Positions 8,116 through 17,227 of a stretch of DNA of 64,000 nt are shown here, one piece after another (position 1 is the stretch's first letter; each line of letters opens with the position of its first letter). Both the position numbers and the translations under genes were made by a program. Origin of the DNA: Mycobacterium lepraemurium (GTDB taxonomy: Bacteria; Actinomycetota; Actinomycetes; Mycobacteriales; Mycobacteriaceae); contig CP021238.1 of the NCBI GenBank assembly GCA_002291465.1, positions 3,906,001 through 3,970,000 on the forward strand, in the 5' to 3' direction. The notes under the pieces were generated by a model, which saw only the letters and a list, made by a program, of their open reading frames with translations, was not told where the DNA came from and made no database searches.

Positions 8116-8960
8116 CGGGGCCGCCGCCGACGCTGCCACTGGCGCCGCCGGGCACCACGCCGCGCCGGGTGCTGTCCATCGCCGGATCCGACTCCGGGGG
8201 CGGCGCGGGCATCCAGGCCGACCTGCGCACCATGGCGATGCTGGGCGTGCACGCGTGCGTCGCCGTGACCGCGGTGAGCGTGCAGAACACGTTGGGGATC
8301 AACAGCTTTCACGAGGTTCCCACCGGCGTGGTGGCCGGCCAGATCGAGGCGGTGGCCGGCGACATCGGCATCCAGGCGGCCAAGACCGGCATGCTGGCGT
8401 CCTCGCCCATCATCGCCGAGGTGGCGGCGATCTGGCGCCGGCTGGAGTTGTCGGTGCCGCTGGTGGTCGATCCGGTGTGCGCGTCCATGCACGGTGACCC
8501 GCTGCTGGCCGCCGACGCGCTGGACACCCTGCGCGGCCAATTGTTTCCGCTGGCCACCCTGGTGACGCCGAACCTCGACGAGGTCCGGTTGCTGGTGGAC
8601 ATCGATGTGACCGACGCCGCGTCGCAGCGGGATGCGGCCAAGGCCCTGCACGCGCTAGGGCCGCAATGGGTGCTGGTCAAGGGCGGGCATCTGCGGTCGT
8701 CGCAACGCAGCTGCGACCTGCTCTACGACGGCGACTCGTGCTACGAGTTCGACGCCCAGCGGCTCAACACCGGCAACGACCACGGCGGCGGCGACACGCT
8801 GGCCAGCGCCGTCACCTGTGCGCTCGCGTACGGCTTCACCGTGCCGGATGCGGTCGCCTTCGGAAAGCTTTGGGTCACCGAATGTTTGCGCGCCTCCTAT
8901 CCGCTGGGCCACGGCCACGGCCCCGTCTCCGCGTTGTTTCGGCTGTCGGGGGACGGATGA
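8112..8960 (+). CDS. thiD: HMP / HMP-phosphate kinase
   Basis: Ribokinase-fold enzyme that phosphorylates hydroxymethylpyrimidine and HMP-P in thiamine synthesis. Motifs: VLSIAGSDSGGGAGIQADL near the N-terminus, KTGMLAS, VVDPVCASMHGDPLL, TPNLDE, and the C-terminal GGGDTLASAV anion hole. The start GTG overlaps the thiC stop (GTGA). 282 residues is normal for the family. The usual catalytic GTGC-type motif appears here as DHGGGDTLA, the common ThiD form. Confidence 0.95.
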   Translation: MTGPPPTLPLAPPGTTPRRVLSIAGSDSGGGAGIQADLRTMAMLGVHACVAVTAVSVQNTLGINSFHEVPTGVVAGQIEAVAGDIGIQAAKTGMLASSPIIAEVAAIWRRLELSVPLVVDPVCASMHGDPLLAADALDTLRGQLFPLATLVTPNLDEVRLLVDIDVTDAASQRDAAKALHALGPQWVLVKGGHLRSSQRSCDLLYDGDSCYEFDAQRLNTGNDHGGGDTLASAVTCALAYGFTVPDAVAFGKLWVTECLRASYPLGHGHGPVSALFRLSGDG

Positions 8961-9578
8961 ACCTCGACCGGATCGCGGGCATCGCCCACCGGCCCGACGG
9001 CACTCCGGAAGGCGTGGTGGTGCTCACCCACGGCGCCGGCGGAAACCGGGATTAGCCACTGCTGCAACAGGTTTGCGACGAGTGGGCCCAGCGCGGCTGG
9101 CTGGCGGTGCGCTACAACCTGCCGTTCCGCCGGCGCCGGCCCACCGGCCCGCCGTCCGGGTCTGGCGCCGCCGACCGTGCCGGCATCGTCGAGGCGATCA
9201 CGGTGTGCCGCGGGCTTGCCGACGGCCCGCTGATCGCCGGCGGCCATTCCTACGGGGGCCGGCAGACGTCCATGGGTCGCCGCCGGTGACGCCACGGTGG
9301 ACGTGCTGACGCTGTTCTCCTACCCGGTCCACCCGCCCGACAAGCCGGAACGGGCCCGCACCGAGCATCTGCCGGCCATCACGGTGCCGACGGTCTTCAC
9401 CCACGGAACGTCGGATCACTTCGGCACTCCCGAGGAGCTCAACGCGGCCGCCGCGTTGGTCGGTGGAACGACGGCGGTGGTCGAGATCGCCAGCGCCCGA
9501 CACGATCTGCGGTCCAAGACGCTGAATGTGGCGGCGCTGGCCGTCGACGTGGCGCTGCAGCTGCTCGGCCGGAATTAG
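8957..9578 (+). pseudogene. Alpha/beta hydrolase (Rv0421c-like), broken
   Basis: The ATG at 8957 overlaps the thiD stop. The reading frame gives a dienelactone-hydrolase-like alpha/beta hydrolase: VVVLTHGAGGNRD, WLAVRYNLPFRRRRP, then the nucleophile elbow GGHSYGGRQTS and a C-terminal TVFTHGTSDHFGTPEEL with acid and His. Two lesions break it: an in-frame TAG at 9053-9055 directly after GNRD, and an extra base near 9281 after the elbow motif. The remaining parts stay readable, so decay is recent. Confidence 0.88.
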
Positions 9579-9619
9579 ACAGTTTTAACTGGACAGTTTT
9601 GACTGTGCAGTTTAAGCTG
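9578..9619. promoter_or_regulatory. Three tandem 14-bp dyads upstream of marR gene
   Basis: Positions 9578-9591, 9592-9605 and 9606-9619 form three imperfect tandem repeats: gacagttttaactg, gacagttttgactg, tgcagtttaagctg. Each has the dyad CAGTT-NN-AACTG or a degenerate version. The array ends six bases before the GTG start of the MarR gene, so it probably contains the promoter and operator for MarR autoregulation of this gene and the following oxidoreductase gene. Confidence 0.65.
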
Positions 9620-9624
9620 GCCGT

Positions 9625-10059
9625 GTGGATGGCGTCAGCGACTCCGCGGTGGCGGCCGCGCGCGATATCCGGGTGGTGTTCAGCCGGCTGCGGCGCCGGC
9701 TGAAGGACATCGCGGTCGACGGGTTGACCCCGTCGCAGACGGCGGTGCTCACCCGGCTGTGGAAAGAGGGCCCGTCGTCGGCCAGCGCGCTGGCCGCGGC
9801 GGAACGGGTGCGCCCCCAGTCGATGGCGACCATCCTGGCTGCGCTGGGCCAACGCCGGCTCATCGAACGCAGCCCCGACCCGAATGACAAGCGGCGCCAA
9901 GTCGTCTCGTTGACGGCGGCCGGCCGCAAGCGCGCCGAGAGCGGCCACCGTGCGCGGGAGGAGTGGCTGGCCCGCGCCATCCAGGAGCGCTACACGGAGT
10001 CGGAGCGGCGCGTCATCGTCGACGCGCTGTCGCTGCTCGAGCGCTTGACCGAGCAATAG
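9625..10059 (+). CDS. MarR-family transcriptional regulator
   Basis: 144 residues with the MarR winged helix-turn-helix. The recognition region is ASALAAAERVRPQSMATILAALG, followed by the wing RSPDPNDKRRQVVSLT. The C-terminal helix mediates dimerisation. It starts at GTG 9625 just after the triple dyad and ends 16 nt before an F420-type luciferase-like gene that it probably controls. The ligand is unknown. Confidence 0.92.
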   Translation: MDGVSDSAVAAARDIRVVFSRLRRRLKDIAVDGLTPSQTAVLTRLWKEGPSSASALAAAERVRPQSMATILAALGQRRLIERSPDPNDKRRQVVSLTAAGRKRAESGHRAREEWLARAIQERYTESERRVIVDALSLLERLTEQ

Positions 10060-10075
10060 CAGAGAGGGACCCACC

Positions 10076-10950
10076 ATGGAATTGGGATTGCATTTCATCG
10101 ACTTTCTGCCCGGCGACCCGGCACGGCTGGGCCCAACGCTGACCGAGGCGGCCCGCGCCGCCGAGCAGGGCGGTGCCACGCTGTTCACCCTGGCCGACCA
10201 CTTCTTCCAGATGGAACAGCTTGGGCCCGCGGAGAATCCGTTCCTCGAGGGCTACACGTCGCTGGGTTTTCTGGCCGCGCAGACCTCCACGATCGAGCTG
10301 GCGCTGCTGGTCACCGGGGTCACCTATCGCTACCCCGGCGTGTTGGCCAAGACGGTCACCACCCTGGACGTGTTGTCGCAGGGCCGGTCGATGCTGGGGC
10401 TCGGGGCGGCCTGGTACGAACGCGAGCACACCGCGTTGGGCATTCCGTATCCCGCGCTGAGCACACGGTTCGAGATGCTCGAGGAAACCCTGCAGATCTG
10501 CAGGCAGATGTGGAGTGACGACAACGGCGCGTATCAGGGCAAGCACTACCGACTGGCCGAGACGATCTGTGCGCCGCAGCCGATTCGGCGCCCGCCGATC
10601 CTGATCGGTGGGGACGGCGAGAAGAAGACGCTGCGTTTGGTCGCGCAGGACGCCGACGTCTGGAACAGCATGTCGAACGACCTCGCTGAGCTCGAGCACA
10701 AGATCGAGGTGCTGCACCGGCACTGCGATGTGGTGGGCCGCGACCCGCGGGATATCCGTAAGACGTGCGGTGGCCTGGCGACCCTCGACCCGTTCGAGAA
10801 CCTCGACGAATACCCAGGACGGTGGAACGCTTCGGCAGGCTCGGCATCGACATGATCAACGTGGGGCCGCTGCCCGGCAATCCGGATCCCGTCGGCTATA
10901 TCCGCCGGCTGGGCGATGAGGTGATCCCCCGACTGGCCGAAATCGTTTGA
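10076..10950 (+). pseudogene. LLM-class F420-dependent oxidoreductase, frameshifted
   Basis: Luciferase-like monooxygenase fold (TIGR03560-type): MELGLHFIDFLPGD, EQGGATLFTLADHFFQ, TSTIELALLVTGVTYRYPG, KTVTTLDVLSQGRSMLGLGA, RPPILIGGDGEKKTLRLVA. A strong Shine-Dalgarno (agagaggg) precedes the ATG. Near 10816 a base is missing, so the frame leaves after ENLDEYP and the true C-terminus (VERFGRLGIDMINVGPLPG to the TGA at 10948) is in another frame. It is probably co-transcribed with the MarR gene upstream. The truncated product would lose only about 40 residues, so partial function cannot be excluded. Confidence 0.82.
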
Positions 10951-10966
10951 TGGCGTTTGGCTTTCG

Positions 10967-11885
10967 CTATCCCGGATACCGGGAGTAGCAGGCGTCAGCG
11001 TTGCCGGTCACGCCGCCGCGGAGCGCCGCGATGCGTGTGAAACCGGCCGGCACGCTGGTGCCGTCGGCGTCACTGGCGACCAGGTGGTTGGTCAGCAGCG
11101 CGGCTACCGCCTCGTCGAGATCGCCTGCGGTGAGCAGCAATTGGTTGTGCGAGGGCCGAGCCGTGCGCGTCGTCGTTCGCGGTCTCGCTGTCCATCACCG
11201 GGTCGCGCGTGGTGATGATCCCGGCCAGCACATGGTCGAGTCCGTCGGCGGTGCTCAGCGTGAAGCGCGGCGACTTGCCGTCGGCCACCCAGAACAGAGA
11301 GACCCCGGCGAAGCAGTCAGCCTGCTGTTCGCGCACGATGGCCGCATCGCGTTTGGTCACCAGATTGGCCATCTGCTGCAACGCGTGCCCGAATTAGTGC
11401 GCCAGCACACCGGTCACCGACATGTCGCCGAAATACTTCTGCGCCACCGGCATGAAAACGCCGCGGTCCCAGGCGATCAGGTTGCACCGCGAGGTATAGA
11501 ACGCATTGACCAGTTGGTAGGTGTCGTTGTGGTACACGATCGGATTGGCAGGATCGGTGGAGTTGTAGGATACCATCTTGCTGATCGGAACGAATTTGCC
11601 CTTCAGCAATTGGCCGTACACCGAGCACCAGTAGTCCTCGCTGTCGTTGATCGGCAGCAACGACAGCGAGTCGATCGACCCGTTGTCGGTGTTGAACACC
11701 TTGCCGGTGGGGGCGGGGGCGTTGGAGCGGATGCCGTTGGGCCCGCTGGTCGCAGGCAGACCACCTACCAGGAACGGGTCGTTGAGCATCGACAGCGCGC
11801 GTCCCTCGACGAACGTCGAGCAACCCGCCACCAGCAGCACCGCCGCGGCCCACACGAATGCCGACCTGAGCGCGTGGCTGTGCAT
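10967..11885 (-). pseudogene. lpqM: Lipoprotein metallopeptidase LpqM, broken at the active site
   Basis: The N-terminus is a lipoprotein signal with lipobox VAGC (about Cys22). The body matches the putative neutral zinc metallopeptidase LpqM. The zinc motif should read HEFGH, but the Glu codon is a stop: the minus strand reads H-stop-FGHALQ, with TAA at 11396-11394. Downstream the frame remains readable (REQQADCFAGVSLFWV, DGLDHVLAGI) up to HGSA, where sequence is missing and the frame changes; it resumes as LLLTAGDLDEAVAALL and ends NADACYSRYPG at 10967. So a nonsense mutation plus an internal deletion of perhaps 90 nt near 11150 inactivate it. Confidence 0.88.
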
Positions 11886-12062
11886 GGCTCAGTGTAGAGC
11901 GACCGGCCGTCGCCGGGGGCAAGAAAGGCGCTGGCTCCCTTCAAGGGATCTCGCGGTTTCTCACCCTTCGGCGTGCCGGCGTAAATCGTTGCGCCGCGGT
12001 CAGGGCACTCGGGTGCGATGCCGCTTGTCGTGCTGCGGCACTCCGTTGACCCCGCCGATCGA

Positions 12063-13471
12063 TTAGGCGTAGCTGCCGACCGCGAACCCGACGCCGGAAC
12101 CCATCACCGCCGGGGCGTCCCGGTTGATGTTGTCGGCAGTGTCGCGGGGGCTTTGGAAGTTCGGATCGAACGGCACGCCGGCCTGGCCGCCCCACAACCG
12201 GGACTGCACAGTGGTTTTCGGTTGCGAGGCTCCGGTGGTCATGCCGCCGATCGGCACACCGGCCACCATGAAGGGGTGGTAGTCGGCCCGGGTGTTCAGG
12301 GGCATGTCCGCCGCACGCTTCCCGGCCAGGTTCAGATAGCCGGCCAGGGTGCGCTCGATGCTGGCCGACCCTTCGGGGACGTCGGCGGCCGAAATACCGG
12401 GGCCGGCGGGCCGGACTGATCGCCGTCGTCGGTGAAGAACCCGGCGTTGGGCGAGCCGAGCATGGTGAAGTTCAGATACAGCGCGATGTCATTGAGTTGG
12501 TCGCGGTCCAGGCCGAACAGGTAATCCATCACGCCGCCCAGTCCGTCTTCCCCGGCACCCCAGAACACGAACCGCACCGCGTTGCTCACCGGCGCCAGCG
12601 GGCCCAGCTGCAGCGCGGTTTCCAGCACCGCGGCCACGCCGGAGCCGTTGTCGTTGATGCCCGGTCCGGCGCGCGCGCCGTCCAGGTGCGCACCGACCAT
12701 GATGACCTCGTGGGCTGACCCGGTCTTGGTCTGCGCCACCACGTTTCGCGACGTGACCTTGACGTTGACTGCATCCAGGATTAGCCGCACCGGCCCGCCG
12801 GCACCGGCCAGCGCGGCGGCGCCGGACGGGTTGACGACGGCCACCGGCACACTCAGCTGTTTGTAGTAGCCGGGGGTGAACAAGGTGGGCGGGGCGCCGT
12901 GCCCGTCGGGTGCGCTCACCACGATAAGCGCGCTCGCGCCCTGGGCCACCGCGCTGTTCTGTTTGTCGACCACCGAACAACGGGTGTCGTCGACGACGGC
13001 GATCGCACCCTTGGGGAGGGTTCCGGGGTAGTCGCTGGCCGCACAACCCGACGGCTGAGCCGGACGGACGGCGGGTCCGGTCAGCCCGCCGGGCGGGGTC
13101 TGGACCAACATCGAGGCCTGGTCGACGGGGTAGCCGCAGCCCGCGACGGTCAGCGTCGGCTTGCCGGGGGACACCGGGTAGAGCCGGTCGAACTGCGGCG
13201 TCTGTACGTCGAAACCCTTGTTGCGCAGCGCTTTAGCCACATAGTCGACGCTGGCCTGAAAGCCCAGGGTGCCGTCTGCGCGGTTGCCGCCGTTGGCGTT
13301 GGCGATGTTCTGCAAGGCGCGCAGGTGGGCCATCATGGCGTCGGCGGTCACCTTCTTGGCCAGACCGTGGCCCAAATCGGGTGTCACGGTCGGCAGTCCG
13401 GGCCTCGCCGACGAGCAGCCGACCAGCAGCACGGCGATCCACACCAGCGGCGCGCCCAGCCGGACGGTCAT
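12063..13471 (-). pseudogene. lpqL: LpqL paralogue (M28 peptidase-like lipoprotein), diverged and frameshifted
   Basis: Lipobox LVGC at the N-terminus, a PA domain in the middle and an M28 aminopeptidase domain at the C-terminus, as in the upstream lpqL copy. A 1-nt change near 12402 breaks the frame after GDQSGPPAP, and the rest (DVPEGSASIERTL to GSGVGFAVGSYA) is in another frame. Compared with the intact copy, three active-site positions had already changed: the catalytic Glu in GAEELG is Gly (GAGEDG), the zinc Asp in NFDML is Thr (NFTML), and the zinc His in NYHQKTDT is Gln (NFQSPRDT). It was therefore probably a non-catalytic paralogue before the frameshift. Its ATG overlaps the stop of the intact copy (ATGA). 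Confidence 0.85.
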
Positions 13472-14964
13472 GACTTGGCGAGCACGTGCCGGGTGCGGTC
13501 GGCCATCGCGGGGACGCCGTTGTGGCCGCCGAGGTCCTGGGCGTAGAGACCGATCGCGTAGGCCACCCCGCCCCCGTTGATCCCCAGCGCAGTGCAGTCG
13601 ATGTGGTCGAGGGTGTCGGTCTTCTGGTGGTAGTTGGGGTCGAACGGCTGGTCGGCGGTCCCGCCCCACAGCTTGGCCTGATCGGCGGAAATCTTCCCCT
13701 CGGCGCCGGAGAACAGGCCGCCGGCCGGAATCCCCGCCAGGATGAACCCGTCGTAATCCGACCGGCCGTCGAACGAGGTGTCCTGTGCGGTCTTGCCGGC
13801 CGACTTCAGGTAGGCCACCAGCGTGCGCTCGATGCCCGCCGACCCTTCGGGCACCACCGGTTGGCCGCGGGCGTCCATCGGCAGCGATTGGTCGCCGTCG
13901 TAGGTGAAGTAGCCGGGGTTCGGCGAGGCGAGCATGTCGAAGTTCAAGTACAGCGCAATGTTTTTCAGCGCGGTCAAGTCCAGCGACTCGACGTAGTTGC
14001 GCGACCCGATCAGCCCGAGCTCCTCGGCGCCCCAGAACCCAAACCGCACCGCGTTGTGCACCGGAGGCGAACTGCCCAGTCGCACAGCAGTTTCCAGAAC
14101 CGCGGCCACGCCCGACCCGTTGTCGTTGATGCCCGGGCCCTCGGGCACGCTGTCCAGGTGCGCCCCGGCCATCACCACGTCGTGCTCCGATCCGGTCTTG
14201 GTCTGCGCGATCACGTTGCGCGCCTTGAAGCTTTGCGCGCTGGCCGTGAGTTTGATGGTGGTGGGCCCGGGTTGCCCGCGCAGCTGCACCCCGACGGACT
14301 TGGTCACGCTCAGCACCGGGATCTTCACCTCGGTCGACGGCCCGAGCGTGCCGCCCATCTGTTGTTCGTCGACGTTGTCGGCGATGATCATCGCCACCGC
14401 GCCGCGCTGCGCGGCGACATCTTCCTTCTGCGCGAACGAGCACGTGCCGCGGTCCAGGAGGATCACCGCGCCCTGCACCGGCAGACTGCCGTAGTCGGCG
14501 ACCGCGCACCCGGGGTTGTTGGGCGGGGCGGCGACCAACGGACCGCTCACCCCGTCGGGCCCGGTGCCCAGGCTGAAGTCCAGTGCGTGGGCCTCCACCG
14601 GCCTGCCGCCGACGGTGAGATCGGGCTTTTCGGCGTGGAACACACGGGCCGAGAACTCCGGGGTCTGCACGTCGAACCCGCTGTCGCGCAAGGTTTTCAC
14701 CACGTAGTCGACGCTCGCCTCGTAGCCGGGTGTGCCGACCGCCCGGGTGCCGTTGTTGGCGTTGGCGATGTCTTGCAGCTTGGCCAGGTGGGTGATCATC
14801 GCGTCGGTGGTGACCTTGTTGCGCAACCCGGACGCGAACTCGGCCGCGGCGGGGTCTCCGGTGGTTTGACCCGCGCCGGAGGAGCGGTGCCCGCAGCCGG
14901 TGGCCAATGCGGTCAGGGCGACCACCGCGAGCAGCGCCAGAAATGTCGTGAATTTGTTCACCAT
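13468..14964 (-). CDS. lpqL: LpqL, M28-family aminopeptidase lipoprotein
   Basis: 498 residues from ATG 14964. Lipobox ATGC near residue 23, then a protease-associated (PA) domain at about residues 140-240 and an M28 peptidase domain after about 250. All metal and catalytic positions are visible: GAHLD (His), GINDNGSG (Asp), GAEELGLIG (catalytic Glu and zinc Glu), NFDML (Asp) and YHQKTDT (His). It is expected to be a surface-anchored zinc aminopeptidase. The following degenerate paralogue overlaps its stop. The pair sits downstream of the DUF2752 gene on the same strand. Confidence 0.92.
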   Translation of the reverse strand: MVNKFTTFLALLAVVALTALATGCGHRSSGAGQTTGDPAAAEFASGLRNKVTTDAMITHLAKLQDIANANNGTRAVGTPGYEASVDYVVKTLRDSGFDVQTPEFSARVFHAEKPDLTVGGRPVEAHALDFSLGTGPDGVSGPLVAAPPNNPGCAVADYGSLPVQGAVILLDRGTCSFAQKEDVAAQRGAVAMIIADNVDEQQMGGTLGPSTEVKIPVLSVTKSVGVQLRGQPGPTTIKLTASAQSFKARNVIAQTKTGSEHDVVMAGAHLDSVPEGPGINDNGSGVAAVLETAVRLGSSPPVHNAVRFGFWGAEELGLIGSRNYVESLDLTALKNIALYLNFDMLASPNPGYFTYDGDQSLPMDARGQPVVPEGSAGIERTLVAYLKSAGKTAQDTSFDGRSDYDGFILAGIPAGGLFSGAEGKISADQAKLWGGTADQPFDPNYHQKTDTLDHIDCTALGINGGGVAYAIGLYAQDLGGHNGVPAMADRTRHVLAKS

Positions 14965-15017
14965 CGCGCCCCAGGTTAGACCGCGGCCCGGGTGGGCGGA
15001 TTCAGGACACGGCGTCC

Positions 15018-15431
15018 TCAGACATGCAGCGCGGTGAACGGCGCCACCGGGATGTTGCGCACCACGAACCAGGCCAGCACCAACGACAGCGTCACCGCCG
15101 CGGCCCGGCGATGGTGTTGCCAACTGCGGATCCGTCGTCCCACCAGGTGCCCGTAGGTCCAGGCGAAGTACGCCCACATCAACAGCACGACGGCGGCCAG
15201 GCCCAAGGCGTTGAACCTGGCCGCCCCCAACAGATTGCCGTGCATGAGCGCGTACACCATGCGCAGGCTGCCGCAGCCGGGACAGTCGACTCCCAGCAGC
15301 GCCTTGATGGGACACACCGGCAGCGGCCCGCCCGGGGTGGTCGGGTCACCCGCCCAGACGGCGGCGCACAGCACCGTCGCTACCACCGGCGCAGTCAAAT
15401 TCGGCTGCACCGCCCCCCGGCGGATCACCAT
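15018..15431 (-). CDS. DUF2752 membrane protein
   Basis: 137 residues from ATG 15431 (MVIRRGAVQPN). Three hydrophobic segments and the DUF2752 core CPIKALLGVDCPGCGSLRMV, a Cys-rich signature (CPxCGxxR-like) between the first two segments. Function is unknown for the family. It lies 20 nt after the CD225 gene and 53 nt before lpqL on the same strand, and DUF2752 and CD225 genes are commonly adjacent in actinobacteria. Confidence 0.85.
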   Translation of the reverse strand: MVIRRGAVQPNLTAPVVATVLCAAVWAGDPTTPGGPLPVCPIKALLGVDCPGCGSLRMVYALMHGNLLGAARFNALGLAAVVLLMWAYFAWTYGHLVGRRIRSWQHHRRAAAVTLSLVLAWFVVRNIPVAPFTALHV

Positions 15432-15451
15432 GATCGAGGCCGCCCGCGGCG

Positions 15452-15784
15452 TCAGAACATCGCGGCGAGCGCCGCGTTGGTGTTCGTGTTCAGCTCGCCA
15501 ACCGCCATCAAGATGCCGTAGATGATGCCCACCACGACCCCGATGACCGCCGACCAGATCACCCATTTCTTGGCGCTGTCGGCGGACGCCTGCGCCTCGG
15601 CGTAACGGCCCTGTGCCCATAATCCGTTGACCTGGCTGGATTTGACGATCGCGACGATGCCGAACGGAAGACAGCAGAACAGGGTGACCAGGATCGACCA
15701 CACCAGATAGTTGTTCGGCGGTTGGGCGGCCGGTTGCTGCGGCGGATACCCGGGCGGCGGCGGGGGAGGCGGCGGCTGTGTCAT
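15452..15784 (-). CDS. CD225/dispanin-family membrane protein
   Basis: 110 residues. A Pro-rich N-terminus (MTQPPPPPPPPGYPPQQP) precedes two hydrophobic segments with the dispanin signature: NYLVWSILVTLFCCLPFGIV, KSSQVNGLWAQGRYAEAQAS, then KKWVIWSAVIGVVVGIIYG. In this superfamily the first segment is membrane-embedded as a hairpin. Probably co-transcribed with the DUF2752 gene 20 nt downstream. Bacterial function is unknown. Confidence 0.88.
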   Translation of the reverse strand: MTQPPPPPPPPGYPPQQPAAQPPNNYLVWSILVTLFCCLPFGIVAIVKSSQVNGLWAQGRYAEAQASADSAKKWVIWSAVIGVVVGIIYGILMAVGELNTNTNAALAAMF

Positions 15785-16119
15785 GGATTCTCCAGTCGAA
15801 GGGAGTTAGCTGGCGTAAAGCGGTGCTAACCATACCCGCTTCGCTCTCGGGTCGGCACTAGCAATGACGAAATTTGATTCGGCCAAGACGCACCGTGCCG
15901 GCCCAGCCACATCGGTGCATCTGCGCCACGCCGACACCAATCGTCCCTCAACAGAATTCGAAATATGGCGCGGAAAAATTCCCTCTGCCGCCACTGGCTG
16001 GTCCTCCGCGGGATGCGCGGGAATCGACGCCCAGACAGACAATTTCCGACAGAACGTATTGCATTACTGCGACATAGCCCTACTATCCGTGTTAACAGCT
16101 GCGGTTATAGGAGCCATTG
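15785..16119. other. Intergenic region between CD225 gene and secreted paralogues
   Basis: 335 bp of lower-GC sequence separating divergently transcribed genes. It must hold promoters for the minus-strand CD225-DUF2752-lpqL set and the plus-strand secreted-protein genes. A ribosome binding site (ataggag) stands just before ATG 16120. No convincing coding sequence or hairpin is seen. Confidence 0.5.
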
Positions 16120-16651
16120 ATGTCCGAATTCAGCAATGCGCTGAGGGCGGCGAAGGCGGCGGTATTCACGGGCGGATTCGTCTTTGCGGGCAGCGCCGCG
16201 GCGGCCGCCGACCCGGCCGACACACCTAACCCGTCGGACATCAACACCCTGGCCGCGTCGCTGTCGAAGGGGTACGGGCTGAATAACTGCACCGCCGGAA
16301 ACATCGACCGCGGCAGGCAACTGGCGGTACTGACCTGCGGGCAAAGCCCCGACCCGAAGGGACCGGCGCAGGCCAAGTACGTGTTGTTCACCAACGCGGA
16401 GAACCTGGCCACCGCGTTCCGGGCCACCATACAAAGAGGATGTCCTGACCCCGTGCGGCGACGCCCACGAGTCGCCGTCGAGCTGGCACAAGGATGGTTC
16501 GTCCGCCAGCGCCGGGCAGGCCGCGTGCGGCACCTTCCGCAACGCCGCCGAGATCATCTGGACCATCGACGCCAAGAACAGCCTGAGCTACCTGCGCGCG
16601 TCCAACACCGATGTAGCGGCGCTCTACCAATGGTGGCGCGCCAACGGGTGA
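16120..16651 (+). pseudogene. Small secreted Cys-containing protein, copy A, frameshifted
   Basis: Starts at ATG 16120 behind ataggag. A Sec signal peptide ends near AAAADPADTP. The mature part reads INTLAASLSKGYGLNNC, LAVLTCGQSPDPKGP, ENLATAFRATI, then an extra base near 16428 shifts the frame. The correct continuation is KEDVLTPCGDAHESPSSWHK, ACGTFRNAAEIIWTIDAKNS and the end YQWWRANG. Four conserved Cys suggest two disulfides. A tandem paralogue follows at 16705. The family is not one I can name; function unknown. Confidence 0.72.
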
Positions 16652-16704
16652 GCGCCCAGATGCGTTCGCCCGCTTTGTTTCCATCAACCGCAGGGAGTCA
16701 GAAA

Positions 16705-17224
16705 ATGTCATATCGGAACACCGCGCTGCGTCTCGTGTCGGCCGCAGCTTTCACCGGCAGTGGGGCTCTCGCGGGTAGCGCCCCGCACTCGCCGGACCCA
16801 ACACCGGCAGCACCTCGGACATGAACACGCTGGCGGCGTCGCTGTCGAAAGGCTATGGCCTGAACAACTGCAAGCCGCAGGAGCTGACCGAGTCCGGCGA
16901 GCTGGCCGAGCTGCTGTGCGGGCAGAGCCCCGACCCCAGCGGACCGGGGTCGGGCGTCTACGCCCTGTTCTCCAACGGCACCAACCTGGCGTCCGCGTTC
17001 AGCTCCACCATCAAGGACGTGTCGCTGGCCAACTGCGGAGACGCCGGGCAGTCGCCGGGCACCTGGAAGCAGAACGGCCAGACGGGTGGTCAGATCGCCT
17101 GCGGCACTTACAAGAACTACGCGGCGCTGACCTGGACCACCGACGCCAAGAACGTGCTGGCCACCTGACCGCGGCCAACTCCGACGTCAACGCCCTGTAC
17201 CAGTGGTGGCGCACCAACGGCTGA
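16705..17224 (+). pseudogene. Small secreted Cys-containing protein, copy B, frameshifted twice
   Basis: Tandem paralogue of the 16120-16651 gene, beginning at ATG 16705 with agggagtcagaaa upstream. The signal peptide (AAAFTGSGALAGSAP) is in one frame. A base is missing near 16795, and the mature part (MNTLAASLSKGYGLNNC, LLCGQSPDPSGPG, IACGTYKNYAALTW) is in the next. A second missing base near 17161 moves the end (LTAANSDVNALYQWWRTNG) into a third frame. Its four Cys align with copy A. Confidence 0.72.
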
Positions 17225-17227
17225 CGT

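Noticed and set aside
11001..11897. 298-residue plus-strand ORF over lpqM
   Set aside because: It is antisense to recognisable lpqM sequence and has no protein-like features.
13486..14979. 497-residue plus-strand ORF over lpqL
   Set aside because: Shadow of the intact M28 peptidase gene on the other strand.
15864..16229. 121-residue plus-strand ORF upstream of the secreted paralogues
   Set aside because: It overlaps the signal-peptide start in another frame and has no ribosome binding site; the region looks regulatory.
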